From SHVO01 sp041906145 (GTDB lineage: Bacteria > Pseudomonadota > Alphaproteobacteria > Rhodospirillales > Rhodospirillaceae), in contig JAYRJU010000001.1 in assembly GCA_041906145.1 (NCBI GenBank), positions 1,364,001 through 1,428,000 on the forward strand: DNA of 64,000 bases, in the 5' to 3' direction. The notes below the pieces were generated by a model. That model was not told the DNA's origin. It did no database searches and worked only from the letters and a program-made list of their open reading frames with translations. Of the stretch, positions 44,915 to 53,549 are shown piece after piece (position 1 is the first letter of the stretch; each line of letters begins with the position of its first letter). Made by a program: the position numbers and the translations under genes.

Positions 44915-46392
44915 TGCGCAGGCTTTTCACACAAGAGCTTGCGTCGTTGCCGCTCATCGCGCGGCCGCTTTCGCACCGCCAGGCGAAGATGCGCGCGCTG
45001 TTCGACCGCCTCGCGCCCGACGTCGATGCGTGGGCGGCGCGCAATCCCGCGTTCCATGAAGCAGATACGGCTTACCTGCGGTTCCTTATCCCCGAAGGCC
45101 AGCGCATCCTCGAGATCGGCTGCGGCCTCGGCGATACCCTGGCCGCGCTGGCGCCCCGCGAAGGCGTTGGTATCGATATCTCTCCCGTCATGACCGCCCG
45201 CGCCGCGGCGCGTCATCCGAATTTGACCTTCTATGCCGGCAATGCCGAGGATCCGGCCGATCTCGCGCAGATCGAGGGCGCCTTCGACGTGATCTTGCTC
45301 TCCGACACCATCGGTTTCCTCGACGATTGCGAGGAGACTTTCCGCCTCCTGCACCGCTTCGCAACGCCCCGCACCCGCATCGTCGTCAGCTACTATTCGC
45401 GCCTCTGGGAGCCCGTGCTTGAACTCGCCGAACGGGTCGGCATGAAAATGCCGCAGGGTCAGCACAACTGGCTCAGCACCTCCGACACCATGAACATGCT
45501 CGACCTCGCGGGCTGGGAGCCCTTGAAGCGCGAGTGGCGCCAGCTCATCCCGCGCCGCCTGCTGGGCCTCGGCACTCTCATCAACCGCACGATTGGGGCG
45601 TTGCCCGGCCTGCGCCGTCTGTGCCTGCGCAACTACATCGTGGCCCGTCCGCTTCAAAACGCCGCGACGCTCGCGCCGTCCTGCACGGTGCTCATTCCCT
45701 GCCGCAATGAGCGCGGTAACATCGAGGAAGCTGTGCGCCGCCTGCCGCCGATCGCGCCGAAGACAGAGATCATCTTTGTCGAGGGCCACAGCAAGGACGG
45801 CACCTACGAGGAGTGCCTGCGGGTGCAGGCCGCCTATCCGCATCTCGATATCAAGGTCATGAAACAGCCGGGCAAGGGCAAAGGCGATGCGGTGCGCGCG
45901 GGTTTCGAGGCCGCGGCCGGAGATGTTCTCATGATCCTCGACGCCGATCTCACCATGCCGCCCGAGGAACTGCCGAAGTTCTACGCGGCCATTTCGTCGG
46001 GCAAGGGGGAGTTCATCAACGGATCGCGGCTCGTCTACCCCATGGCCGACCGCGCCATGCGTTTCCTCAATTGGGTCGCGAACCGCACCTTCGCCGCGTT
46101 GTTCTCATTTCTGCTCAATCACCGCTTCACCGATACCCTATGCGGGACCAAGGTGCTGTGGCGGGGCGACTACCGGAAGATCGCCGCGGCCCGGGCCTAT
46201 TTCGGCGACTTCGATCCCTTCGGCGATTTTGACCTGATCTTCGGCGCCGCCCGGCTCAACCTGAAGATCGTCGAGGTGCCGATCCGCTACCGCGACCGCC
46301 TTTACGGCGAAACGCAAATCTCCCGCTTCACGCATGGCATGCTGCTTGCGCGCATGACCCTCTTTGCCTGGAGGAAGTTCAAGGCCCTATGA
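44914..46392 (+). CDS. Methyltransferase-GT2 glycosyltransferase fusion
   Basis: 492 residues with two enzymes in one chain. Residues about 1-225 are a class I methyltransferase (RILEIGCGLGDTLAALAP, GVGIDISPVM, FDVILLSDTIGFLDDCEE). Residues about 250-492 are a GT2 GT-A domain (CTVLIPCRNERGNIEEAV, IIFVEGHSKDGTYEE, KGKGDAVRAGFEAAAGDVLM, DADLTMPPEELP), similar to dolichol-phosphate mannose synthase-like enzymes but without their membrane tail. The ATG overlaps the previous stop (TGATG); a GTG one codon earlier is possible. It may charge the polyprenyl-phosphate sugar used by the upstream membrane transferase. Confidence 0.9.
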   Translation: MRRLFTQELASLPLIARPLSHRQAKMRALFDRLAPDVDAWAARNPAFHEADTAYLRFLIPEGQRILEIGCGLGDTLAALAPREGVGIDISPVMTARAAARHPNLTFYAGNAEDPADLAQIEGAFDVILLSDTIGFLDDCEETFRLLHRFATPRTRIVVSYYSRLWEPVLELAERVGMKMPQGQHNWLSTSDTMNMLDLAGWEPLKREWRQLIPRRLLGLGTLINRTIGALPGLRRLCLRNYIVARPLQNAATLAPSCTVLIPCRNERGNIEEAVRRLPPIAPKTEIIFVEGHSKDGTYEECLRVQAAYPHLDIKVMKQPGKGKGDAVRAGFEAAAGDVLMILDADLTMPPEELPKFYAAISSGKGEFINGSRLVYPMADRAMRFLNWVANRTFAALFSFLLNHRFTDTLCGTKVLWRGDYRKIAAARAYFGDFDPFGDFDLIFGAARLNLKIVEVPIRYRDRLYGETQISRFTHGMLLARMTLFAWRKFKAL

Positions 46393-47162
46393 ATTCGAAA
46401 CTTCAAAGTGTCCTGCTGCGCTCGTACGCCGGACTTCACGCGACCGGCGTCCTGTCGACGCCGCCCGGGCGTTGGGCTTTTTCTCGCGCCTACAACCTCT
46501 ATAAAGCAAAGTTCGAGGCGCCGTCGGCCGACGGCCTGAGATCCGTGGTTGAACCCGGTTCTACGGTTGTGGACATCGGCGCCAATGTCGGTTTCTTCAC
46601 CCGGCGTTTCGCCAAATGGGTCGGCGCGGACGGCATGGTCATCGCGCTTGAACCGGAGCCGCGCAATTTCGCCGATCTGCGTGACGTCTTGCGCGAAGAC
46701 GGCGCCCTGCCGCGTGTGCGTCTGTTTGAGGTCGCGGCCGCGGAATTCGCAGGGACCGCGCAGCTCAAACTTAACCCGCTCCATCCGGGCGATCATAAGC
46801 TCACCACCGATAGCACCGGCATCACCGTCAAAACCGTGCGTCTTGATGACCTCCTGGCCGAAAGCAAATGGCCCAAACTTTCGCTCGTGAAAATCGATGT
46901 GCAGGGCGCCGAGGAGCGGGTTCTCGACGGCGCGGAACAGACGCTGGGGCGCGTCCGGCCCGCGTGGTTCGTGGAAGTCGACGACGATCACTTGCGGGCC
47001 ATGGGTTCGGCGGCGGCGCATCTCGTGCGCCGGTTCGCCGCGCATGGCTACGGCGTGCACAAAGTCACGGCCGCCGGTCCGGGACCGGCGCTCGATCTTG
47101 GCGAAGTGATCGCCGGCCTGCGCCCCGGCGTTTACCAGGATCTGCTCTTCAAGCCCTGCTGA
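46389..47162 (+). CDS. FkbM-family methyltransferase
   Basis: 257 residues. It contains VVDIGANVGFFTRRFAKWVG (motif I), MVIALEPEPRNFADL and LVKIDVQGAEERVLDGA, the FkbM signature KIDVQG-E. These enzymes O-methylate hydroxyls of sugars or polyketides. The start overlaps the fusion gene by four bases (ATGA), so the three proteins are made together and probably methylate the same glycan. Confidence 0.93.
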   Translation: MNSKLQSVLLRSYAGLHATGVLSTPPGRWAFSRAYNLYKAKFEAPSADGLRSVVEPGSTVVDIGANVGFFTRRFAKWVGADGMVIALEPEPRNFADLRDVLREDGALPRVRLFEVAAAEFAGTAQLKLNPLHPGDHKLTTDSTGITVKTVRLDDLLAESKWPKLSLVKIDVQGAEERVLDGAEQTLGRVRPAWFVEVDDDHLRAMGSAAAHLVRRFAAHGYGVHKVTAAGPGPALDLGEVIAGLRPGVYQDLLFKPC

Positions 47163-47218
47163 CAGCCCCGCGCGCGCCCCGCTACACTCCGTCTCTTAGT
47201 CATCATGAGGGGTGGGAT

Positions 47219-48085
47219 ATGGCGAACGTTGCTTTCATCGGGCTGGGCATCATGGGTTTCCCCATGGCCGGGCATCTCACCAAGGCGCATAAGGTCACGG
47301 TCTATAACCGCAACCCCGCGCGCGCGCAGGCCTGGGTCGAGAAATACGGCAATGCCAGCGCGCCGACCCCCGCCGCGGCCGCCAAGAGCGCCGAGATTGT
47401 TTTCGTCTGCGTCGGCGACGATCCGGATTTGCGCCAGGTCATAACCGGCAAGGACGGCGTTTTTGACGGCATCGCGAAAGGCAGCGTGATCGTGGATCAC
47501 ACCACCGCTTCGGCCAATATCGCGCGCGAACTTTCAGCGCTCGCCAAGGAAAAAGGCGTGGGCTTCATTGATGCCCCGGTATCGGGAGGCCAGGCCGGCG
47601 CGGAAAACGGTCAGCTCACGGTTATGTGCGGCGGTGACGCGGCGTCGTACGCGGCAGCCGAACCCGTCATCGCCTCATACGCCAAGATGTGCAAACTCAT
47701 CGGCGACAGCGGCGCCGGTCAGCTCACGAAAATGGTCAATCAGGTTTGCATCGCCGGCATCGTGCAAGGACTCTCCGAAGCGATGAATTTCGGCAAGCGC
47801 GCCGGGCTGGATATGGAGGCGGTGCTCGCGGTGATTTCAAAAGGCGCCGCGCAGTCGTGGCAGATGGAAAATCGGGGCAAAACCATGCTCGCCGGAAAGT
47901 TCGACTTCGGCTTCGCGACCGACTGGATGCGCAAGGATCTGCGCATCACCATGGACGAAGCGCGCCGCAACGGCGCGCGCCTTCCGGCAATCGCGCTCAT
48001 CGACCAGTTCTATGCGGAAGTCCAGGCTCAAGGGCACGGACGCTGGGACACGTCGAGCCTCATGAGCCTGCTGACGGACGATTAG
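47219..48085 (+). CDS. Beta-hydroxyacid dehydrogenase (3-hydroxyisobutyrate dehydrogenase family)
   Basis: 288 residues. The Rossmann motif GLGIMGFPMAGHL is at 8-20, the substrate loop is DAPVSGGQAGAENGQL (118-132), and the catalytic Lys171 lies in GAGQLTKMVNQ. The family includes 3-hydroxyisobutyrate dehydrogenase, tartronate semialdehyde reductase and succinic semialdehyde/glyoxylate reductase. The first motif and later sequence do not decide between them. It follows the glycan operon by 56 bases but is probably separate. Confidence 0.9.
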   Translation: MANVAFIGLGIMGFPMAGHLTKAHKVTVYNRNPARAQAWVEKYGNASAPTPAAAAKSAEIVFVCVGDDPDLRQVITGKDGVFDGIAKGSVIVDHTTASANIARELSALAKEKGVGFIDAPVSGGQAGAENGQLTVMCGGDAASYAAAEPVIASYAKMCKLIGDSGAGQLTKMVNQVCIAGIVQGLSEAMNFGKRAGLDMEAVLAVISKGAAQSWQMENRGKTMLAGKFDFGFATDWMRKDLRITMDEARRNGARLPAIALIDQFYAEVQAQGHGRWDTSSLMSLLTDD

Positions 48086-48127
48086 GTATTTGTAGCCCCG
48101 GCTCACCGAGCCGGGGCTCCCAAATAC
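48086..48127. repeat. Long imperfect inverted repeat
   Basis: GTATTTG (48086-48092) pairs with CAAATAC (48121-48127), enclosing AGCCCCGGCTC and GAGCCGGGGCT (48094-48118) around an ACC loop. It starts immediately after the dehydrogenase stop codon. It may terminate transcription or be a member of a dispersed palindromic repeat family; no T-tract follows. Confidence 0.6.
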
Positions 48128-48248
48128 GACAACCCCCATCGTCACTGGCGCCACGCTTATCCCCCGTCGCACCGGTCACTTTGGGCGTGACGCGCGGAGT
48201 CTGCACGGCGGCGCGCACGTCACAACCATGCACAAGTTATTTGTGGCG

Positions 48249-48267
48249 GCGGCTGAAACTCAGCCGC
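48249..48267. repeat. Short perfect hairpin
   Basis: GCGGCTGA and TCAGCCGC flank AAC. With the larger repeat at 48086 it makes the 211-bp gap between the dehydrogenase and the cupin gene hairpin-rich. No coding potential is evident in this gap. Confidence 0.4.
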
Positions 48268-48296
48268 GAGTCGAAGTGTGCGCGGCTGTTCGTTCT

Positions 48297-48722
48297 CTAT
48301 TGTTCTTTCCATCGCGCCGCGATGCGCGCCATCTCGCCGCCGGGCGCCCATACTACGATGGCCTTTGCCCCTGCCGCGCCGGTCTTGTGGCGCACTTTAT
48401 CCGGCGGACGCACGGTGCCGACCATTCCGGGTTTCAGGAAAATGCTTTTTCCGTTCACCACATGTTCGAGTTCGCCCTCGAGCACATAGAAGGTTTCAAC
48501 GGAACCGTGCACGTGATCGCCCGAATCGATATTGGGCGGGAATGTCAGCTCGCCCATATCGATTTCCGCGCCGGCGTACATCTTGGGGTCCGTAAGCGGC
48601 CTCAAGATCGTGCCGCCGTTCGGATTCAGGTAAGTCTTGCCGAGCATCGCCGGTTTCGGTGGCGCATCGGCGGCGAGCGCGCCCGCGCTCGCAAGCAAGG
48701 CCGCAACAAGAATATATTTCAT
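48297..48722 (-). CDS. Exported cupin-domain protein
   Basis: 141 residues with a signal peptide (MKYILVAALLASAGALA). The single cupin barrel has a metal-site motif with His69 and His71 in GDHVHGSVETFYVLEGEL, plus the second motif VGTVRPPDKVRHKTG with a conserved His. Small periplasmic cupins of this kind bind metals or act as isomerases/dioxygenases; no specific role can be assigned. It stands alone downstream of ygiQ on the same strand. Confidence 0.8.
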   Translation of the reverse strand: MKYILVAALLASAGALAADAPPKPAMLGKTYLNPNGGTILRPLTDPKMYAGAEIDMGELTFPPNIDSGDHVHGSVETFYVLEGELEHVVNGKSIFLKPGMVGTVRPPDKVRHKTGAAGAKAIVVWAPGGEMARIAARWKEQ

Positions 48723-48784
48723 GATTGCCCTCCCGTGAGGGCTGAAGTCTCGCCGATCCGCCCGGCGCGCGCTATCGATATACG

Positions 48785-48807
48785 AAAAGGCCGCTAGCTC
48801 TTCGGCC
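48785..48807 (-). terminator. Possible terminator at the ygiQ stop
   Basis: On the minus strand GGCCG pairs with CGGCC across a loop that contains the ygiQ stop codon, followed by TTTTCG. The stem is short and partly inside the gene. Confidence 0.45.
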
Positions 48808-50863
48808 GGCGCGGTTCTTTAAGGCCCATGCCCTTCGTCAGGAACGTCTGGCCACGGTGCTTGGTGCCCATGCGCTTGCCCTCGCCGCCGGAGTTTCCGG
48901 TACCGGCGGGTTGCCACGACGGGATCAGCTGATGCTTGCCCGGTCCGATAAGATCGGCGCGGCCCATGCGCTTCAACGCCTCGCGCAGAAGCGGCCAGTT
49001 CTCCGCATCGTGATAGCGCAAGAACGCTTTGTGCAGACGGCGCTGCTTAAGTCCCTTGATGGTGTCCACCTGTTCCGACGCGCCGCGGCGCACCGGTTTC
49101 AGCGGATTTTTTCCCGAGTGGTACATCGCCGTCGAGATCGCCATCGGCGACGGCAGGAAGGTCTGGACCTGATCGGCGCGGTACTTGTGCCGCTTCAGCC
49201 ACAGGGCGAGGTTCATCATGTCCTCGTCCGTGGTGCCTGGATGCGCGGCGATGAAATAGGGGATCAGGAAGTATTCCTTGCCCGCCGCCTTCGCCGCCTG
49301 ATCGAACATCTGCTTGAACTTGTCGTAAGCGCCGATGCCCGGCTTCATCATCTTCGACAAGGGACCCGCTTCGGTATGCTCCGGCGCGATCTTGAGGTAG
49401 CCGCCGACGTGGTGGGTCACCAGCTCCTTGATATAGGCCGGGCTCTTCACCGCGAGGTCATAACGCACGCCGGACGCCACCATCACTTTCTTGATGCCCG
49501 GGATTTCGCGCGCCTTACGGTACAGCTGAATCAGCGAGTCATGGTTGGTGTTGAGGTTCGGGCAGACATCCGGATATACGCAAGACGGCTTACGGCACTT
49601 GCTCTCGATGGCTTTATCTTTGCACGCCAGCCGGTACATGTTCGCGGTCGGTCCGCCGATGTCCGAGATGATGCCCGTGAAGCCTTCGGTCTTGTCGCGG
49701 ATCTTCTCGATCTCACCAAGAATGGAGCCTTCCGAGCGGCTCTGGATCACACGGCCTTCATGCTCCGTGATCGAACAGAACGAGCAGCCGCCGAAGCAGC
49801 CGCGCATGATGGTCACCGAGAAACGGATCATCTCCCATGCCGGGATTTTCTGATCGCCGTACGACGGATGCGGCGCGCGCGCGTAAGGCAGCTCATAAAC
49901 GCCGTCCATTTCCGGCGTCGAGATCGGGATCGGCGGCGGGGTCACCCACAATTCGCGATCGCCGTGCTTTTGCACCAGCGGGCGCGCGTTGCCGGGGTTG
50001 CTCTCGCGGTGAAGCACGCGGCTCGCGCGCGCATACAGTTCGGGGTCCTTTTCCACCTGTTCGAAGGCCGGCAAGCGCACGACGACTTTTTCGCCGTCCT
50101 TGGCCTGCTTGGCGCCTTCGTCGCTGGCCTCAATGTCGTCGGCCTTGGCCTCGATATAGCCTTCGGGCACGGCGCTCTTCAGAATCGCGACGCCGCGCAC
50201 ATCATCCATGTCGGCGGCCTTTTGGCCCTTGGCGTAGCGGTGTGCGACCTCGACAACCGCGCGCTCGGCGTTGCCGTACAGAAGGATGTCGGCCTTGGAG
50301 TCGACCAGCACCGAGCGGCGCACCTTGTCCGACCAATAGTCGTAGTGCGCGATGCGGCGCAGTGAGCTTTCGATGCCGCCCAGCACGATGGGCACATCCT
50401 TGAACGCTTCACGGCAGCGCTGGGCGTAAACGATGACGGAGCGGTCGGGACGTTTGCCGCCCTCACCGCCCGCGGTGTAGCTGTCGTTGTGACGCAGGCG
50501 GCGGTCCGAGGTGTAGCGGTTGACCATCGAGTCCATGTTGCCGCCCGTCACGCCCCAGAAAAGCTTCGGTGCGCCGAGCTTCTTGAAGGAGTCCGGGTTC
50601 TGCCAATCGGGCTGCGAGAGGATGCCGACACGGAAGCCTTGCGCCTCCAAAAGCCGGCCGATGATCGCCATGCCGAAGCTCGGGTGATCGACGTACGCGT
50701 CGCCGGTGACGATGATGATGTCGCATTCATCCCATCCGAGCACGTCCATCTCTTCCCGGCTCATGGGCAGGAAGGGGGCCGTTCCAAAACGCTGCGCCCA
50801 GTACCTTTTGTACGAGAACAACGGCTTTGGCGGCGCCTGAACGGTGGGCAAGGCGATATTCAT
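48794..50863 (-). CDS. ygiQ: YgiQ-family radical SAM protein
   Basis: 689 residues, the usual length. The N-terminal domain (1 to about 330) includes MSREEMDVLGWDECDIIIVT and HPSFGMAIIGRLLEAQGFRVG. The radical SAM core has the cluster motif CX3CX2C in MRGCFGGCSFCSITEHEGR. The C-terminal part has the family's VDTIKGLKQRRLHKAFLRYHDAENW. The disordered tail is basic. The family is widespread and its chemistry is still unsettled. Neighbours give no hint. Confidence 0.95.
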   Translation of the reverse strand: MNIALPTVQAPPKPLFSYKRYWAQRFGTAPFLPMSREEMDVLGWDECDIIIVTGDAYVDHPSFGMAIIGRLLEAQGFRVGILSQPDWQNPDSFKKLGAPKLFWGVTGGNMDSMVNRYTSDRRLRHNDSYTAGGEGGKRPDRSVIVYAQRCREAFKDVPIVLGGIESSLRRIAHYDYWSDKVRRSVLVDSKADILLYGNAERAVVEVAHRYAKGQKAADMDDVRGVAILKSAVPEGYIEAKADDIEASDEGAKQAKDGEKVVVRLPAFEQVEKDPELYARASRVLHRESNPGNARPLVQKHGDRELWVTPPPIPISTPEMDGVYELPYARAPHPSYGDQKIPAWEMIRFSVTIMRGCFGGCSFCSITEHEGRVIQSRSEGSILGEIEKIRDKTEGFTGIISDIGGPTANMYRLACKDKAIESKCRKPSCVYPDVCPNLNTNHDSLIQLYRKAREIPGIKKVMVASGVRYDLAVKSPAYIKELVTHHVGGYLKIAPEHTEAGPLSKMMKPGIGAYDKFKQMFDQAAKAAGKEYFLIPYFIAAHPGTTDEDMMNLALWLKRHKYRADQVQTFLPSPMAISTAMYHSGKNPLKPVRRGASEQVDTIKGLKQRRLHKAFLRYHDAENWPLLREALKRMGRADLIGPGKHQLIPSWQPAGTGNSGGEGKRMGTKHRGQTFLTKGMGLKEPRRPKS

Positions 50864-51000
50864 GGGCGTCTATGTGGGCAAACCTGCCCCAAGGTCAATC
50901 CGAAGGGGCCCTTTTATAAAGATACGTAACCCCGCGCGCTTTAATTTTCTGCGCGTAACGCGTTGAAATTGCGGCCCAAAACACTTTGACCCGAAAACAC

Positions 51001-51034
51001 GTCGGGCGGTGTGGGTTTCCCCGCACCGCCCGAC
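51001..51034 (-). terminator. Terminator after the cstA-yjiX operon
   Basis: GTCGGGCGGTG (51001-51011) and CACCGCCCGAC (51024-51034) form a perfect 11-pair stem with an inner GGG/CCC pairing. On the minus strand it is followed by GTGTTTTC. It lies 24 bases after the yjiX stop. Confidence 0.75.
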
Positions 51035-51057
51035 TGGTTTCTAAAACCTACGGCCGC

Positions 51058-51315
51058 CTAGCAGCATCTTGCCTGCATACCGCCCCCGACGCCGAAGCGC
51101 CGGTTTTGGCACAAGGTGAAGAACTCCGCGTAGGTCGGCACTTCCCGGTCGGGATGCGTGGCTTTCAGATGCCTGATGTACGTGTCGTAATCCGGCACGC
51201 CGCACATCAACCGGGCGGTCTGCCGCAACCGGGCGAACACTTCCGTGAGCAGGCTCGGCTCCGCCGAGACCGCGTCCGGAAAGTGATCCGCGAGAAGGTT
51301 GCGGCTCTTGGCCAT
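51058..51315 (-). CDS. yjiX: YbdD/YjiX family small protein
   Basis: 85 residues, DUF466. The conserved block GVPDYDTYIRHLKATHPD, followed by PTYAEFFTLCQNRRFGVGGG and the C-terminal RCC, is diagnostic. Members are nearly always encoded next to CstA/BtsT transporters and are thought to assist them. The start is two bases from the cstA stop. It is a little longer at the N-terminus than the E. coli proteins. Confidence 0.95.
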   Translation of the reverse strand: MAKSRNLLADHFPDAVSAEPSLLTEVFARLRQTARLMCGVPDYDTYIRHLKATHPDREVPTYAEFFTLCQNRRFGVGGGMQARCC

Positions 51316-51317
51316 GT

Positions 51318-53369
51318 TTACTCCGCCGCCTGACGCGCCGCGCCCGGCGTGGCGTCAACCGTCACGCCCTGGCCGCCGCGGATCGCACGGATGCCGAAGA
51401 ACACCAGCGCGACGACGATCAGCATGAAGAAGGCGCAGATGCCCGCGTCGAGATAATCGTTGAACACGATGCGCTGCATTTCTTCGATCGATTTCGCCGG
51501 AGCCATCACTGTGCCGGACTCAAGGCCCTTCTCGATCATCTTGGCGTGGGCCAGGAAGCCGACGCGCGGATCGGCGTGGAACAGCTTGTCCCAGCCGGCC
51601 GCCATCGTGCAGATCAGAAGCCACGCCAGCGGAACCGCGGTCACCCAGATGCGCTTCATCTGGCCGAGCTGAACCACAAGTACGGTGGCGAGCACGAGCG
51701 CGATGGCCGCGAGCATCTGGTTGGCGACGCCGAACAGAGCCCACAGCGAGTTGATGCCGCCGAACGGATCGATCACGCCCTGATAGGTGAAGTAACCCCA
51801 CGCCGCGCAAGCCAAACCGGTGGCGGTGAGGTTCCCGACGGTCGACGACGTATCGCCGAGCGTCTTGCTCGCCATGCCCAGGAGATCCTGGATCATGAAG
51901 CGGGCAACGCGCGTACCGGCCGACAGCGTCGTCAGGATGAACATCGCTTCGAACAGGATCGCGAAGTGATACCAGAAGGCCATGGTCGCAGCGCCGCCCA
52001 GGAACTGGGACAGGATGTGCGCCATGCCGACCGCGAGGGTCGGTGCGCCGCCGGTGCGCGACAGGATCGAGGCTTCACCCACGTCCTTCGCCATCTGCGA
52101 CAACATTTCCGGAGTGATCACGAAGCCCCACGAGCTGATCGTGGTCGCGGCGCTGTCAACCGTGGTGCCGATCAAGGCGGACGGGCTGTTCATGGCGAAG
52201 TAAACGCCAGGTTCCAGCGCGCAAGCCGCGATCAGCGCCATGATGGCGACGAAGCTTTCGCAGATCATCGAACCGTAACCCACCGGGCGGCCCTGGATCT
52301 CGTTCTCCATCATCTTCGGGGTCGTGCCCGAGGAGACCAGCGCGTGGAAGCCGGAGATGGCGCCGCAAGCAATGGTGATGAAGAGGAACGGGAACAGAGA
52401 GCCGGCGAACACAGGGCCGGTGCCGTCGATGAACTTCGTCATCGCGGGCATCTGCAGGTCAGGCGAGACCACGAGGATGCCGGCGGCGAGCATGACGATC
52501 GTGCCGATCTTCAGGAAGGTCGACAGATAGTCGCGCGGCGCCAGCATCAGCCACACGGGCAGCACCGACGACACGAAGGCATAGATCACCAGCCACCAGG
52601 TGATGGCCGTGCCCGACAGCGTGAACACGCCAGACCAGAACGGGTGCTCGGCGATGTGCGAGCCGAACCACAGCGCGAGCATCAGGAGCGCGAAGCCCCC
52701 AACTGACACTTCCAGCACTTTGCCGGGCCGGACATAGCGCATGTAAAGGCCCATCAAGATCGCGATCGGGATCGACATCGCCACGGTGAACACGCCCCAG
52801 GGGCTTTCAGCGAGCGCTTTGACGATCACCAGGCTCAGCACCGCGAGCAGGATGATCATGATGGAAAGAATGCCGACGATGGCCACGATCCCGGCGTCCT
52901 TGCCGAGATTGTCGCGGATCATCTGACCCAGGGTGTTGCCGTTGCGGCGCGTGGAGAAGAACAGGATGACGTAGTCCTGCACGCAGCCTGCGAACACCGC
53001 ACCCACCAGGATCCAGAGCGTTCCCGGCAGATAACCCATCTGCGCGGCAAGAGTCGGACCGACGAGCGGACCGGCGCCGGCGATGGCGGCGAAATGGTGC
53101 CCGAAGAGCACATACTTGTTGGTCGGGACGTAATCCATCCCGTCGTTCTTCAGAACGGCCGGCGTCGGGCGGCTTGGGTCGACGCCCAGAACCGTATTCG
53201 CCACATAGGCGCTATAGAAACGGTAGCCGATCGCGTAGGTGCAGATCGCGGCCACGACGAGCCACGCCGCATTGATCGACTCTCCTTCATGAAGCGCGAG
53301 AACGCCCATACAGGCGGCGCCAAGTATGGCGACACCTCCCCAAAGCACCCATTGTGCCGTCTTACCCAT
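51318..53369 (-). CDS. cstA: CstA/BtsT-family peptide or pyruvate transporter
   Basis: 683 residues with about 17 membrane segments. Family landmarks: GMDYVPTNKYVLFGHHFAAIAGAGPLVGP, the central ALVSSGTTPKMMENEIQGRPVGYGSM, and HILSQFLGGAATMAFWYHFAILFEAMFILTTL. E. coli members import peptides (CstA) or pyruvate with protons (BtsT) when carbon is scarce. GGAGGGG precedes the ATG. It forms an operon with yjiX; no LytS/LytT-type regulator is adjacent. Confidence 0.95.
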   Translation of the reverse strand: MGKTAQWVLWGGVAILGAACMGVLALHEGESINAAWLVVAAICTYAIGYRFYSAYVANTVLGVDPSRPTPAVLKNDGMDYVPTNKYVLFGHHFAAIAGAGPLVGPTLAAQMGYLPGTLWILVGAVFAGCVQDYVILFFSTRRNGNTLGQMIRDNLGKDAGIVAIVGILSIMIILLAVLSLVIVKALAESPWGVFTVAMSIPIAILMGLYMRYVRPGKVLEVSVGGFALLMLALWFGSHIAEHPFWSGVFTLSGTAITWWLVIYAFVSSVLPVWLMLAPRDYLSTFLKIGTIVMLAAGILVVSPDLQMPAMTKFIDGTGPVFAGSLFPFLFITIACGAISGFHALVSSGTTPKMMENEIQGRPVGYGSMICESFVAIMALIAACALEPGVYFAMNSPSALIGTTVDSAATTISSWGFVITPEMLSQMAKDVGEASILSRTGGAPTLAVGMAHILSQFLGGAATMAFWYHFAILFEAMFILTTLSAGTRVARFMIQDLLGMASKTLGDTSSTVGNLTATGLACAAWGYFTYQGVIDPFGGINSLWALFGVANQMLAAIALVLATVLVVQLGQMKRIWVTAVPLAWLLICTMAAGWDKLFHADPRVGFLAHAKMIEKGLESGTVMAPAKSIEEMQRIVFNDYLDAGICAFFMLIVVALVFFGIRAIRGGQGVTVDATPGAARQAAE

Positions 53370-53549
53370 AGAAAAACCCCTCCGTTGCAGATTGATTCTG
53401 CGACTGAAACAAAAGACGCCCTAAATAGCAAGCGAGCGCGCGCATCTTTGATCAACGGCACAGGTTTTTGTTGTAAACGGAGGGTGGTCTTTAGCGGCCA
53501 CGCCAAGCTGCGGTTTTGCTGCGGTGCACAATTGTTGGGGATGCCGCGA

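Noticed and set aside
48857..50365. 502-codon plus-strand frame opposite ygiQ.
   Set aside because: Antisense of a well-conserved radical SAM gene; no RBS.
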